A DNA stretch of 64,000 nucleotides, from NCBI GenBank assembly GCA_032358255.1, contig JAULBX010025829.1:532278-596277 (forward strand), given 5' to 3'. Numbering within the stretch: the first letter of the stretch is position 1; each line of letters begins with the position of its first letter. The translations under genes and the position numbers were made by a program. The stretch is from Heterotrichella gracilis (lineage: Eukaryota > Sar > Xanthophyceae > Tribonematales > Xanthonemataceae). Shown one piece after another: positions 45,879 through 54,482 of the stretch. Under the pieces are notes generated by a model. The model saw nothing but the letters and a program-made list of their open reading frames with translations. It did no database searches and had not been told where the DNA came from.

Positions 45879-48011
45879 ATGAAGCTTAAATTTCTATTTG
45901 TCTTACTTTTTGTTCGATCTTTTTTATTTTCCCAAAATACAAACTTTAATAACGCATTAAAATTTAAAATTAATGCGGGTAATAATTTTATTCAGCATAA
46001 TGTTTTAGTAGAAGGAGATATATCTAAGCTTATCTCATCACAAAAAGAATTCAATTATAAATTTAAATATTCATCCGGCAATATCGCTTCCATCTCTTGT
46101 AACTTACCTACACTCTCAAAACTTATTGAAAATAAAATTATTTCCTATGCCGAATTTATTGAACCTGGTAAACAAACCACTAACGATACCATGGTTATTA
46201 AGAACAAGATAAAACCTGTTAAACTTGGACAGGCGCCACTAACAATGGCTTACGACGGAACAGGTATTGCTGTTGGAATAATTGATAGCGGTACAGATTT
46301 TACGCATCCTGATTTTAAAGATGCTTTAGGAAACACACGTATAAAATTTTTATGGGATCAGGTGCAAGTTACAGGATCAACGATTCCGCAACCTTATAAT
46401 TATGGTATTGAATGGACAGACACACAAATAAACGCCAACCAATGTACACATAACGATCTGCCGCATTACGGTCACGGCACGCATGTGTGTGGCATCGCTA
46501 CTGGCAACGGCTTAGCAAATGGAACCCACGAAGGTATTGCCTCTAAAGCCGATATTGTTGTAGTTGCTTTAGATTTTAATGCCAGTGGACCAACTATTGC
46601 AGACGCTGTTCAATACATTTTTAGTAAAGCAACTTTACTTGGCAAACCTTGTGTTATTAATGCAAGTGTTGGCAATTATTATGGAAGTCATGATGGAACC
46701 GATCTTGAAGCCAAATTAATTAAGAACATGGTTCATAATGTTCCTGGCCGTGTAATGGTAGCATCTGCGGGTAATGCAGGCAATGTAAAATTCCATGTTA
46801 AAACACAACCACCACTAAACGATACAAGTTTTACATGGATCAAAAAATCTACTGCCGTTTTAGATTACTGGTGTTATGCTGACACTAATAATATTAAGAA
46901 TATACAAATAAGCGTTGGTGCAAACAGAACAAATAATTTTAATCTTGGCAGAATAGGTTTTAAAAATTATAATTATGGTTTAAGTTCCATACAAAGTGAT
47001 ACATTAAAATTTAACGGTAACCGCATTGGTATTATAAAAACATCTGCGAGTATTAATCCTGATGGCGTTTATGAACTCTATTTACAGATTACTGCCGACA
47101 CCCTGAATTTAAAATGGCGTATTGAAAGCAAAGGTGTTGGTGTGCATGATGCCTGGAACTTTGATTTTATTTCTACAGGCTTACCGTCTTCTACTTCATA
47201 TCCCTGGATAACGAAATATGCCACACCAAATTTTAACAGCACAATCGTTTCAAGTTTTCAGTGTTTAGATGATGTGACAACAGTTGCCAATTATGTAAAC
47301 GTGAACCAGTATTATGATGTAACTAATACTTTACAAAGTTGGGCGGCATTAAATCCTGGTGAAAACGTAAATACCTTAGCGGTCAGTAGTAGCTGGGGCC
47401 CTACGCGTACCAATAACCAAAAACCCGATATTTCTGCAACAGGCGCCGGTGTTTTTAGTGCTATGGCCTTGGGTATGCAAACAAATTTAATTACTAACGC
47501 ACCGCAGGTTGTAGCACAAGGCAGTTTGCATGTTCAAGGTGGAGGCACTTCGGCAGCAGCGCCGGTTGTTACAGGTTTAGCAGCCCTGTTTCTTCAAAAA
47601 TATCCAACTGCTACAAGTATACAGGTTAAAAATGCTATTACAAATTGTGCTTACCAGGATGCCTATACCGGGGCAGCCTTACCAAATTATAAATGGGGTT
47701 ATGGCAAGTTAGATGGTCTGGCAGCAATGACCTGTATCATAACAGACATCAAGAATCATCTAATAACCAACAATGTAAACTATTTTCCAAATCCGTTCTC
47801 AGATGAGATTAAATTTAACTTTGAAAGGAATTTAATTGGCCAGCTATATGTTTATAGCATTGACGGTAAATTAATTTATGAAGACGTAGTAGATGGTAAT
47901 TCTTATAAATTATCGTCCACCCAATTGACCGAAAAAACATCCGGCTTATTATTTGTAAGAATAATAACAGCAAACGAAAGCTTGGCTTTTAAAGTTATCA
48001 AAGCACAATAA
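45879..48011 (+). CDS. Subtilisin-family (S8) serine peptidase with T9SS tail
   Basis: A 710-residue secreted protease: signal peptide (about 1-19, ending LFSQ), then an S8 domain with the full triad, Asp136 in VGIIDSGTDFTHPDF, His199 in YGHGTHVCGIATG and Ser558 in GGGTSAAAPVVTGLA. The wide gap between His and Ser holds an inserted beta-rich domain. A type A sorting domain ends the protein (YFPNPFSDE). It would be exported by T9SS and degrade proteins outside the cell. It lies two bases upstream of prmC, so prmC may be translated from the same message. Confidence 0.93.
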   Translation: MKLKFLFVLLFVRSFLFSQNTNFNNALKFKINAGNNFIQHNVLVEGDISKLISSQKEFNYKFKYSSGNIASISCNLPTLSKLIENKIISYAEFIEPGKQTTNDTMVIKNKIKPVKLGQAPLTMAYDGTGIAVGIIDSGTDFTHPDFKDALGNTRIKFLWDQVQVTGSTIPQPYNYGIEWTDTQINANQCTHNDLPHYGHGTHVCGIATGNGLANGTHEGIASKADIVVVALDFNASGPTIADAVQYIFSKATLLGKPCVINASVGNYYGSHDGTDLEAKLIKNMVHNVPGRVMVASAGNAGNVKFHVKTQPPLNDTSFTWIKKSTAVLDYWCYADTNNIKNIQISVGANRTNNFNLGRIGFKNYNYGLSSIQSDTLKFNGNRIGIIKTSASINPDGVYELYLQITADTLNLKWRIESKGVGVHDAWNFDFISTGLPSSTSYPWITKYATPNFNSTIVSSFQCLDDVTTVANYVNVNQYYDVTNTLQSWAALNPGENVNTLAVSSSWGPTRTNNQKPDISATGAGVFSAMALGMQTNLITNAPQVVAQGSLHVQGGGTSAAAPVVTGLAALFLQKYPTATSIQVKNAITNCAYQDAYTGAALPNYKWGYGKLDGLAAMTCIITDIKNHLITNNVNYFPNPFSDEIKFNFERNLIGQLYVYSIDGKLIYEDVVDGNSYKLSSTQLTEKTSGLLFVRIITANESLAFKVIKAQ

Positions 48012-48013
48012 CA

Positions 48014-48886
48014 ATGCGTATTGCCTCTAATTCCCTTGCCCATCTTATTGCTTTTTATCATTCAGAACTAAATTCTATTTATGAAAGCTCTGAAATTGAT
48101 GCTATACTTAATTTGGCATTGGAATTTTATTTAGGCTTTTCAAAAACGGACTTAGCCAACAAAAAAAACGATAACCTCAACCAAAGCGATCTGTTGAAAT
48201 TATATTTTTGTTGCAAAGAGTTAAAAAAGAATGTTCCCATTCAATATATTTTAAAAGAAGCCTGGTTCTATAATTTAAAATTTTGGGTCAACCCGCATGT
48301 TTTAATTCCAAGGCCTGAAACAGAAGAATTAGTAGATCTCATTTTAAAAGAGAATCAATCCGCCTCATCATTTTTAGACATTGGAACAGGCAGTGGCTGC
48401 ATTCCAATAGCAATAAAAAAGAATTTAAATAACTGTCTTGTTTCTGCCTGCGATATAAGTCCTGAGGCTTTAGAAGTAGCTAAAAAAAATGCAGGCTTAA
48501 ATAAAACAGAGATCAATTTTATTGAAGTTGATATTTTGAATGAACAAGAAGTTTCAGAAAAAATTAAAGAAACCTTTGATGTGATCGTTAGCAATCCACC
48601 CTATATTAAAGCGGACGAAAAAGAATCGTTAAGCGATCATGTAATTAATAACGAACCGCATTTGGCCTTATTTGTAAATGGGCAAGATGATATCATCTTC
48701 TACAAAAAGATCATTGATCTTTGTCAGCTTAAACTAAATGCAAAAGGAAAATTGTATTTTGAATTAAATCCGCTAGCAGCAGAAAATGTTTTATCCTACA
48801 CAAATGCTAGCAAACAATTTTGTAAAGTAGAGCTCATGAAAGATATGAGCGGAAAGATGCGGTTCTTAAAAGCAATTAAAAATTAA
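48014..48886 (+). CDS. prmC: Peptide chain release factor N5-glutamine methyltransferase
   Basis: A 290-residue methyltransferase with an N-terminal helical domain, PRPETEELVDLIL (about 99-111), the SAM-binding LDIGTGSGCIPIA and the catalytic NPPYIKADE motif (about 195). It methylates the GGQ Gln of release factors RF1 and RF2. The start ATG is two bases after the stop of the S8 peptidase gene, and its end overlaps the convergent nusB gene by four bases. Confidence 0.94.
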   Translation: MRIASNSLAHLIAFYHSELNSIYESSEIDAILNLALEFYLGFSKTDLANKKNDNLNQSDLLKLYFCCKELKKNVPIQYILKEAWFYNLKFWVNPHVLIPRPETEELVDLILKENQSASSFLDIGTGSGCIPIAIKKNLNNCLVSACDISPEALEVAKKNAGLNKTEINFIEVDILNEQEVSEKIKETFDVIVSNPPYIKADEKESLSDHVINNEPHLALFVNGQDDIIFYKKIIDLCQLKLNAKGKLYFELNPLAAENVLSYTNASKQFCKVELMKDMSGKMRFLKAIKN

Positions 48887-49821
48887 TTCTCCTTCAATCC
48901 CCTACCCGTTTTATTGATCTTATTATCGCGTTTTAATTCGGCAATAATTTTATCTAACACACCATTTACAAATACTTTAGAGTTGGGTGTGCTGTATTCT
49001 TTACTAATATCAATATACTCGTTCAAAGAGGCTTTTACAGGAACATTTGGAATATGCATGATCTCGGCCAAAGCCATTTGCATTAACAACATATCCATAT
49101 TGGCAATACGTTCTACTTCCCAATTTTGTGTATGGCGACCAATCAATTCTTCAAACTGTTGACGGTAAATAATTGTTTTTTTAAATAACAGGCTCATAAA
49201 CTCCATGTCATCTTTCTCATCTTTTAGTAGCGGACTTAATTCAAATGTGCCATTAAAATCTTCAAAATTTCTGATCACAGAATTAAATGCCACAAAAGTA
49301 TCATCCGCCCAATGCATATTTTTTTCTTCAAATAAGGAGATCAACACCTCGTTCTCGCTTAAATGTTCCGTGATCATTGAGATCACAAAGTCTCTATCTT
49401 CAATAACGGTTGAAGATGTAGATTCCATATAGGTTTTATATGATTCGCCATTTCTGATCTCAACAAATAATTTACGTACAACATCAAAATCATTCTGCCA
49501 CGAAATTTTTCTTTTCTCGAGGAGTTGTTTTAATTCTTTGTTTTCAGAGATGCCAATAAGCAGGGAATTTTTTACGAATTTTAAATTGGGATCAAGGTCG
49601 GAAGAATTTGGAATACGTTTGTTTTTATTCTCATCCATCATTACCAATGCCACATGATGAATATCGCTAACCAAACCCAAAATAGAAAGGTAAAGCTCAA
49701 ATATTTTATCAAGGCTCTTGAACATTTCTTTCTCAAACTGCGCCATATCAGCTTTTTCGTGCTGAAAGAACGAGTACAGAGACTGCATTACTTTTATTCT
49801 TAAGAACCTTCTGTTTAACAT
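48883..49821 (-). CDS. nusB: Transcription antitermination factor NusB, long form
   Basis: A 312-residue protein. The canonical NusB core is about 140 residues; here it is preceded by an extra helical region of about 170 residues, a layout common in Bacteroidota. Recognition rests on the N-terminal RRFLRIKVMQSLYSF and the C-terminal block RIANMDMLLMQMALAEIMHIPNVPVKASLNEYID (landmarks NMDMLLMQMALAEI and VPVKASLNEYI) and FVNGVLDKI. NusB-NusE supports rRNA antitermination. A short repeated leader lies just upstream (49825-49862). Confidence 0.9.
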   Translation of the reverse strand: MLNRRFLRIKVMQSLYSFFQHEKADMAQFEKEMFKSLDKIFELYLSILGLVSDIHHVALVMMDENKNKRIPNSSDLDPNLKFVKNSLLIGISENKELKQLLEKRKISWQNDFDVVRKLFVEIRNGESYKTYMESTSSTVIEDRDFVISMITEHLSENEVLISLFEEKNMHWADDTFVAFNSVIRNFEDFNGTFELSPLLKDEKDDMEFMSLLFKKTIIYRQQFEELIGRHTQNWEVERIANMDMLLMQMALAEIMHIPNVPVKASLNEYIDISKEYSTPNSKVFVNGVLDKIIAELKRDNKINKTGRGLKEN

Positions 49822-49824
49822 TTT

Positions 49825-49862
49825 CTTAGTCGTTAGATGATAGTCATTAGTTGTTAGTCAGT
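49825..49862 (-). repeat. Short degenerate repeat in the nusB leader
   Basis: On the plus strand TAGTCGTTAGATGATAGTC is followed by ATTAGTTGTTAGTCAGTAA: four near-copies of a TTAGTNGTTAGT-like unit in about 38 bases. Its origin is unknown; it could be slippage. No gene is encoded here. Confidence 0.4.
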
Positions 49863-49875
49863 AAGGTTTTTTAAA

Positions 49876-50979
49876 CTACAATACAGCATTAATACGGGCA
49901 ATTGCTTCAATACGTTGTTCGCCTAATTTATTTGCAGCCTGGTAAGTTAAAATGTTTTCTTTTTTGGCTAATTGAAATAAATTAAAAGTTGTATCATAGA
50001 TCTTTTCGGCATGAGCGAGTGCTCTCTCCCTGTTATAACCCTCTAATTCATAATATACATTAATAATACCACCCGCGTTCACTACAAAATCAGGTGCATA
50101 CAAAATTCCCTTTTTTGCTACTAAAGCTCCATGAATTTTTTCGTCAGCCAATTGGTTGTTTGCAGCGCCACAAATGATCTTACATTTTAATTTACTTAAT
50201 GTATCGTCATTAACCGTTGCGCCTAAAGCACAAGGTGCGTAAACATCAATATCAAGATCAAACATTTTATCTGCAGAAACAACTTCAGCTTTGTATTTAT
50301 CAGCCACAGCTTTTAAACGCTCCTCGCTTATATCATTTATATATACCTTCGCGCCTTCTTTGGTTAAATGATCAACCAACACTTCACCAACGTGACCAAT
50401 ACCTTGCACTAAAACTTTTTTACCACTTAAATTATCACTTCCCCAGGTTTCTTTTGCACTGGCTTTCATACTCACATAAACACCATAAGCAGTAACAGGG
50501 CTAGGATCGCCGCTTCCACCCATATTTTCGGGTAAACCGCTTACATAGTCAGTTTCCATTTTAATAATCTCCATATCACGACTGGTCATTGCCACATCTT
50601 CGGCAGTAATATACTTACCGCCAAGACTGTCTACAAACTTTCCAAAACGACGAAGTAACGCTTCGCTTTTAATTTTTTTAGCATCACCAATTATCACAGC
50701 TTTTCCGCCACCAAGATTTAAACCGGCAACAGACGACTTGTAGGTCATACCACGCGACAAACGTAACACGTCATGCAAAGCTTCCATTTCGTTAGCGTAA
50801 TTCCACATTCGCGTGCCGCCCAATGATGGACCAAGTACGGTATTATGAATTGCTATAATTGCTTTTAATCCGGTAGCGTTATCATTACAAAATAAAATTT
50901 GCTCATGATTATGAAGGCTCATTTGGCCAATAACCGGATCTTTAGATAGATCGGAGTTTTTTAAAGTTGTGACTTCCAT
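49876..50979 (-). CDS. Glu/Leu/Phe/Val dehydrogenase (leucine dehydrogenase type)
   Basis: A 367-residue amino-acid dehydrogenase. The catalytic Lys block is NLGGGKAVIIGD, the nucleotide-binding fold is VLVQGIGHVGEVLVDHL (GxGxxG), and GGSGDPSPVTAYGVY is a family signature. It deaminates branched-chain amino acids to keto acids with NAD. Leucine dehydrogenase fits better than glutamate dehydrogenase by length (glutamate dehydrogenases are about 450 residues). Its promoter lies in the divergent gap to the ABC transporter gene. Confidence 0.87.
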   Translation of the reverse strand: MEVTTLKNSDLSKDPVIGQMSLHNHEQILFCNDNATGLKAIIAIHNTVLGPSLGGTRMWNYANEMEALHDVLRLSRGMTYKSSVAGLNLGGGKAVIIGDAKKIKSEALLRRFGKFVDSLGGKYITAEDVAMTSRDMEIIKMETDYVSGLPENMGGSGDPSPVTAYGVYVSMKASAKETWGSDNLSGKKVLVQGIGHVGEVLVDHLTKEGAKVYINDISEERLKAVADKYKAEVVSADKMFDLDIDVYAPCALGATVNDDTLSKLKCKIICGAANNQLADEKIHGALVAKKGILYAPDFVVNAGGIINVYYELEGYNRERALAHAEKIYDTTFNLFQLAKKENILTYQAANKLGEQRIEAIARINAVL

Positions 50980-51001
50980 GGGTTTTTTTGTTGAAGTGAG
51001 G

Positions 51002-51031
51002 CAAAGTTAGGGTATTTTTTGGTATTCCAAA
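51002..51031 (-). promoter_or_regulatory. Bacteroidota-type promoter for the amino-acid dehydrogenase gene
   Basis: Minus strand reads TTTG (plus CAAA at 51028-51031), an 18-base spacer, then TAACTTTG (plus CAAAGTTA at 51002-51009), matching the TTTG / TAnnTTTG pattern. The predicted start of transcription near 50996 leaves a leader of about 17 bases before the ATG at 50979. Confidence 0.65.
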
Positions 51032-51063
51032 CAAAAGAAAACCGTATTTATTGTAATAAAAAT

Positions 51064-51071
51064 TACCTTTG
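51064..51071 (+). promoter_or_regulatory. Possible -7 element directly before the ABC transporter start codon
   Basis: TACCTTTG (51064-51071) matches TAnnTTTG exactly and lies only four bases before the GTG at 51076. No good -33 element was found at the usual distance. If used, the mRNA would have almost no leader. Confidence 0.45.
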
Positions 51072-51075
51072 CAGG

Positions 51076-52815
51076 GTGAAACACCTTAAGGTAATAAACG
51101 CCTACTTTCTTAAATACAAATGGCACTTTTTGAGTGGCCTTTTATTTGTTTCGCTGTCAACTATATTTAGTACATACCAGGGTGTTATTGTAAGAAATGG
51201 TACTAATAAAATAATTGAAGTTTTTAAAAATAATCAAACCAGCAATACCGGTGTATTTTTAAGCTATGGTTTAACTATAATTATGCTTGCCCTGGGCAGC
51301 GGTTTATTTTTATTCTTAATGCGGCAAACCATTATTGTAATGAGCCGTCATATTGAGTACGATCAAAAAAATGAGATCTATAATCACTACCAGGTTTTGG
51401 ATGCCAGTTTCTTTAAACAAAATACAACAGGCGATCTGATGAACAGAATCAGTGAGGACGTAGGAAAAGTGCGTATGTACAGCGGCCCAGCCATTATGTA
51501 TCTTGCTAATACAATAGTTACAACGATTACTGTTTTAATTTTTATGTTAAGCGTTAACGTGAAGTTGACATTGATTGTTTTTTTACCCTTGCCTTTGCTC
51601 TCTTATCTTATTTATCGTGTTTCGGATATGATAAATAAACAAAGCGGTAAAGTGCAAAAAGAGTTGGGAAACTTAACCACACAGGCCCAGGAAACGTTTA
51701 GTGCCATAAGGGTAATTAAGGCTTATGCAAGAGAGACTTTTTTTGTTGGAAAAATGCAGGAAAAAAATGAAGTTTACAAAAAGACCGCATTAAAATTAAC
51801 TACTATCGAATCGTATTTTGGACCCGCGATGGTATTAATGGTAGGGTTAAGTGTTTTACTAACCGTTTGGTACGGAGGCAAATTAACTATCCAGGGCAAA
51901 ATAGAACCGGGCAATATTACTGAGTTTATTTTGTACGTTTATAAATTAACCTGGCCCTTTGCCTCTTTAGGTTGGGTAACCTCATTAATACAACGCGCAG
52001 CCGCATCACAAGAAAGGATAAACGAATTTTTAGATACCAAACCAACCATTACAAATGCAAACAATACTACTTATTTAATTAATGGAGAGATAGAATTTAA
52101 AAATGTAGATTTTGTGTATCCCGAAAATAATATCCAGGCAATAAAGAATGTTTCTTTTAAATTAAAACAAGGGCAAACGCTGGGTGTAACCGGAAAAGTA
52201 GGAAGCGGCAAATCAAGTATTCTTAATCTAATTACACGTCAATATGACGTTACAAAAGGCGAGATATTAATAGATGGAAAGAATATTAAGCAACATAATT
52301 TACATTTGCTAAGAAAGAATATGGGTGTTGTGCCTCAGGAAGTTTTTTTATTTAGCGATACAATTGCCAATAATATTTTATTTGGAAGTTCAGATAAAAA
52401 TACGGGCAAAACGAAAGTTGAAGATGCAGCAAAACAAGCACAGGTGCATGACAACATTATGAGCTTTCCGGAAGATTATAATACCATTGTTGGCGAGCGC
52501 GGTGTTACATTAAGTGGTGGACAAAAACAACGCATATCCATCGCGCGTGCTTTAATAAATAAACCACAATTGTTGATCTTTGATGATTGTTTAAGTGCTG
52601 TTGATACTGAGACGGAAGAATTGATCTTAAACAATTTAAACAAGGAAATGAAAAACAAAACGGCCATAATTGTTAGTCACCGCATTTCAAGCTTAAAAAA
52701 TGCTGATGTTATTCTTTACATGAAAGATGGCGAGATCGTTGAAATGGGAACACACGAAGAACTGTTGGCTATGAAGAAAAGTTATTATCAATTATATCAA
52801 ATGCAAAGCAATTAA
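51076..52815 (+). CDS. ABC exporter, fused permease and ATPase (MsbA/MdlB-like)
   Basis: About 579 residues. An N-terminal six-helix ABC membrane domain (about 1-290) is followed by an ATPase with Walker A GKVGSGKSSI, signature LSGGQKQRISIARAL, Walker B LLIFDDC and the switch His in IVSHRI. The Walker B region reads DDCLSAVD, with Asp-Cys in place of the usual Asp-Glu catalytic pair, as seen in some heterodimeric exporter partners. Lipid or drug export is possible, with no substrate clue. The GTG at 51076 starts the conserved part; an in-frame ATG-like start further upstream would add an unsupported leader peptide. It is divergent from the dehydrogenase gene. Confidence 0.88.
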   Translation: MKHLKVINAYFLKYKWHFLSGLLFVSLSTIFSTYQGVIVRNGTNKIIEVFKNNQTSNTGVFLSYGLTIIMLALGSGLFLFLMRQTIIVMSRHIEYDQKNEIYNHYQVLDASFFKQNTTGDLMNRISEDVGKVRMYSGPAIMYLANTIVTTITVLIFMLSVNVKLTLIVFLPLPLLSYLIYRVSDMINKQSGKVQKELGNLTTQAQETFSAIRVIKAYARETFFVGKMQEKNEVYKKTALKLTTIESYFGPAMVLMVGLSVLLTVWYGGKLTIQGKIEPGNITEFILYVYKLTWPFASLGWVTSLIQRAAASQERINEFLDTKPTITNANNTTYLINGEIEFKNVDFVYPENNIQAIKNVSFKLKQGQTLGVTGKVGSGKSSILNLITRQYDVTKGEILIDGKNIKQHNLHLLRKNMGVVPQEVFLFSDTIANNILFGSSDKNTGKTKVEDAAKQAQVHDNIMSFPEDYNTIVGERGVTLSGGQKQRISIARALINKPQLLIFDDCLSAVDTETEELILNNLNKEMKNKTAIIVSHRISSLKNADVILYMKDGEIVEMGTHEELLAMKKSYYQLYQMQSN

Positions 52816-52831
52816 TATTTATCTTTATATA

Positions 52832-53170
52832 ATGAAACTGATCACATTCACACTTCTTCTTTCATTACTTTTTGTTTTTTCGTGCAAAAAAAACAATGAT
52901 TCTACGCCGCAGGGCGATAATGAAGTTTGGCTATTATATAAACGCTTTAATCCTACTCTAATAGATATTAAAAAAGGAACAACGCTTACGTTTATCAATA
53001 AAGACAACGCCAACCATTCCATAACAGAAGTAAATAAAGCTTTTTCGAGTGGAAAAATAAAAACAGGAGATCAGTTCGAACATACCTTCAGCGATTCTGC
53101 CACGTACGGCATTTATTGCAGCTATCATCCTGATAATTTACAAGAACAGATCTCAATAAACGTTAAGTAA
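52832..53170 (+). CDS. Cupredoxin-like lipoprotein
   Basis: A 112-residue protein. Lipobox FSC (Cys18) follows a short hydrophobic signal. The mature domain of about 85 residues has the plastocyanin order: NANHSITEV (His62), YCSYH (Cys96, His99). In plastocyanin the fourth copper ligand is a Met five residues after the second His; here that position is Gln104, and no Met occurs in the mature domain. It would be an outer- or inner-membrane-anchored copper electron carrier, or a structural relative without redox activity. It follows the ABC exporter gene by 16 bases. Confidence 0.78.
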   Translation: MKLITFTLLLSLLFVFSCKKNNDSTPQGDNEVWLLYKRFNPTLIDIKKGTTLTFINKDNANHSITEVNKAFSSGKIKTGDQFEHTFSDSATYGIYCSYHPDNLQEQISINVK

Positions 53171-53174
53171 TTAC

Positions 53175-54377
53175 TTACTCTTTTATTAATCGTTTGGTTA
53201 CGGAAGAATTATTTCCGCTTATTTTAACAATGTAAACTCCTCTGGGCAAATCAGCTAATTCAATTTTCAATTTATTAGCCTCCATCACAGTATTAACATC
53301 CATTTTTTGACCAACAATAGAGAATAAATCTATTTTAAATTCAGAATTATTTGCAGCATCTATAAATAGTGCTTCCTTAGCCGGATTTGGATAAATATTT
53401 AATCTACTGATCCATTCGTCTTCATTAATATTTGTTGGCGTGCAGCCCAATACACCTAGCTGCTGCTTAGCAAATACAACTTGTGATAAATTTACACTAT
53501 CCATAAAGCGCGTTCCTTCGCTGCAAATATTTTTTAAATTAAAATCTAAAAAAGGGTTTACAAAATTCATGTACAATTTTAAGGCTGTTGTATTAGTTAC
53601 AGTACTTGGGCAGTTACTGGTGTTTTGGCCAAATGTGCAGTTAAAATTTGCGCCATTACCAAAATCACAATGCGTTAAATTTTTAATAATAATCTCGAAT
53701 TTTTTTGTTGAAGCGGTGCTATCCCACATTTTATTTTGATTGGTTGCAGCAGGTGCTACGCAATCAGCCTGACCACCTATAATTAATGTTGGTACAAAAA
53801 CTTGTTTTGCCGCTTGGCTTGATGTTGGGTTAGTTTGCGCAGCTGCAAAATTAAATAAGCAGGTTACACTTGGGTTATTTTTTGCAGCTAAAAAAGAAGA
53901 GCCTCCGCCCATGGAGTGACCAGCCAATGCTAGTTTTTGACTGACCTTTCCGACAAAAATTGTTGATATAGTATTAGTAGCGTTTAAAAGCATTACTTTA
54001 TTGCCAACTAAAGCCAGATCTAAACCAAACTCAGAGTGACTTGGACTAAAACCGCCTTCCGTTCTTGGCAAAGCAACTATGTAGCCACGTTTAGAAAGTT
54101 CGGAGTAAATATTATCATAACTGCTCCAATCCATTACAAAACCATGACCTATTACAACAACAGGAAATGAACCGGTAGCAACCGCTACGTTTGATCCTGC
54201 AACAGTAGCAGGATAATAGATCTCTGTTTGAATTTGTCTTCCTGGCCCGCCGCCGCTTCCAAAGCCTCCGGTTCTCGCCGGGTCGTTAAAAGTAACCGTT
54301 AAGGTACCTGTTTGAAAAGTTTGACTACTTAAAAGTGTAGTGAAAAATAAAAGTCCAAGTAAAATTAATTTCTTCAT
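53175..54377 (-). CDS. Secreted alpha/beta hydrolase with T9SS tail
   Basis: About 400 residues from the ATG at 54375-54377: signal peptide ending LSSQ, an alpha/beta hydrolase domain and a type A sorting domain (IYPNPAKEA, GVYIVKI, ending KRLIKE). The nucleophile elbow is LAGHSMGGGSS; GGQADCVAP supplies a likely acid and NLTHCDFGN a likely His. The layout (N-terminal YPATVAGSNVAVATGSFPVVVIGHGF; landmarks IEYYPAT-like start and VVIGHGF oxyanion region) resembles chlorophyllase and platelet-activating-factor acetylhydrolase relatives. Probably a secreted esterase or lipase; substrate unknown. Its stop is four bases from the cupredoxin gene's stop. Confidence 0.87.
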   Translation of the reverse strand: MKKLILLGLLFFTTLLSSQTFQTGTLTVTFNDPARTGGFGSGGGPGRQIQTEIYYPATVAGSNVAVATGSFPVVVIGHGFVMDWSSYDNIYSELSKRGYIVALPRTEGGFSPSHSEFGLDLALVGNKVMLLNATNTISTIFVGKVSQKLALAGHSMGGGSSFLAAKNNPSVTCLFNFAAAQTNPTSSQAAKQVFVPTLIIGGQADCVAPAATNQNKMWDSTASTKKFEIIIKNLTHCDFGNGANFNCTFGQNTSNCPSTVTNTTALKLYMNFVNPFLDFNLKNICSEGTRFMDSVNLSQVVFAKQQLGVLGCTPTNINEDEWISRLNIYPNPAKEALFIDAANNSEFKIDLFSIVGQKMDVNTVMEANKLKIELADLPRGVYIVKISGNNSSVTKRLIKE

Positions 54378-54482
54378 ACTATTTTCTTGTAAAAATAATC
54401 CCAAAACTAGATTATCAAAATAAAAAGGGAACTACGGCAAATTACATTTTCTAAATCAATGTAATTTAATGATAAGTGGAAA

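Noticed and set aside
50217-50495. Open frame on the plus strand within the dehydrogenase gene
   Set aside because: Product is His/Leu/Gln-rich without domain signals, and the minus-strand gene is unambiguous.
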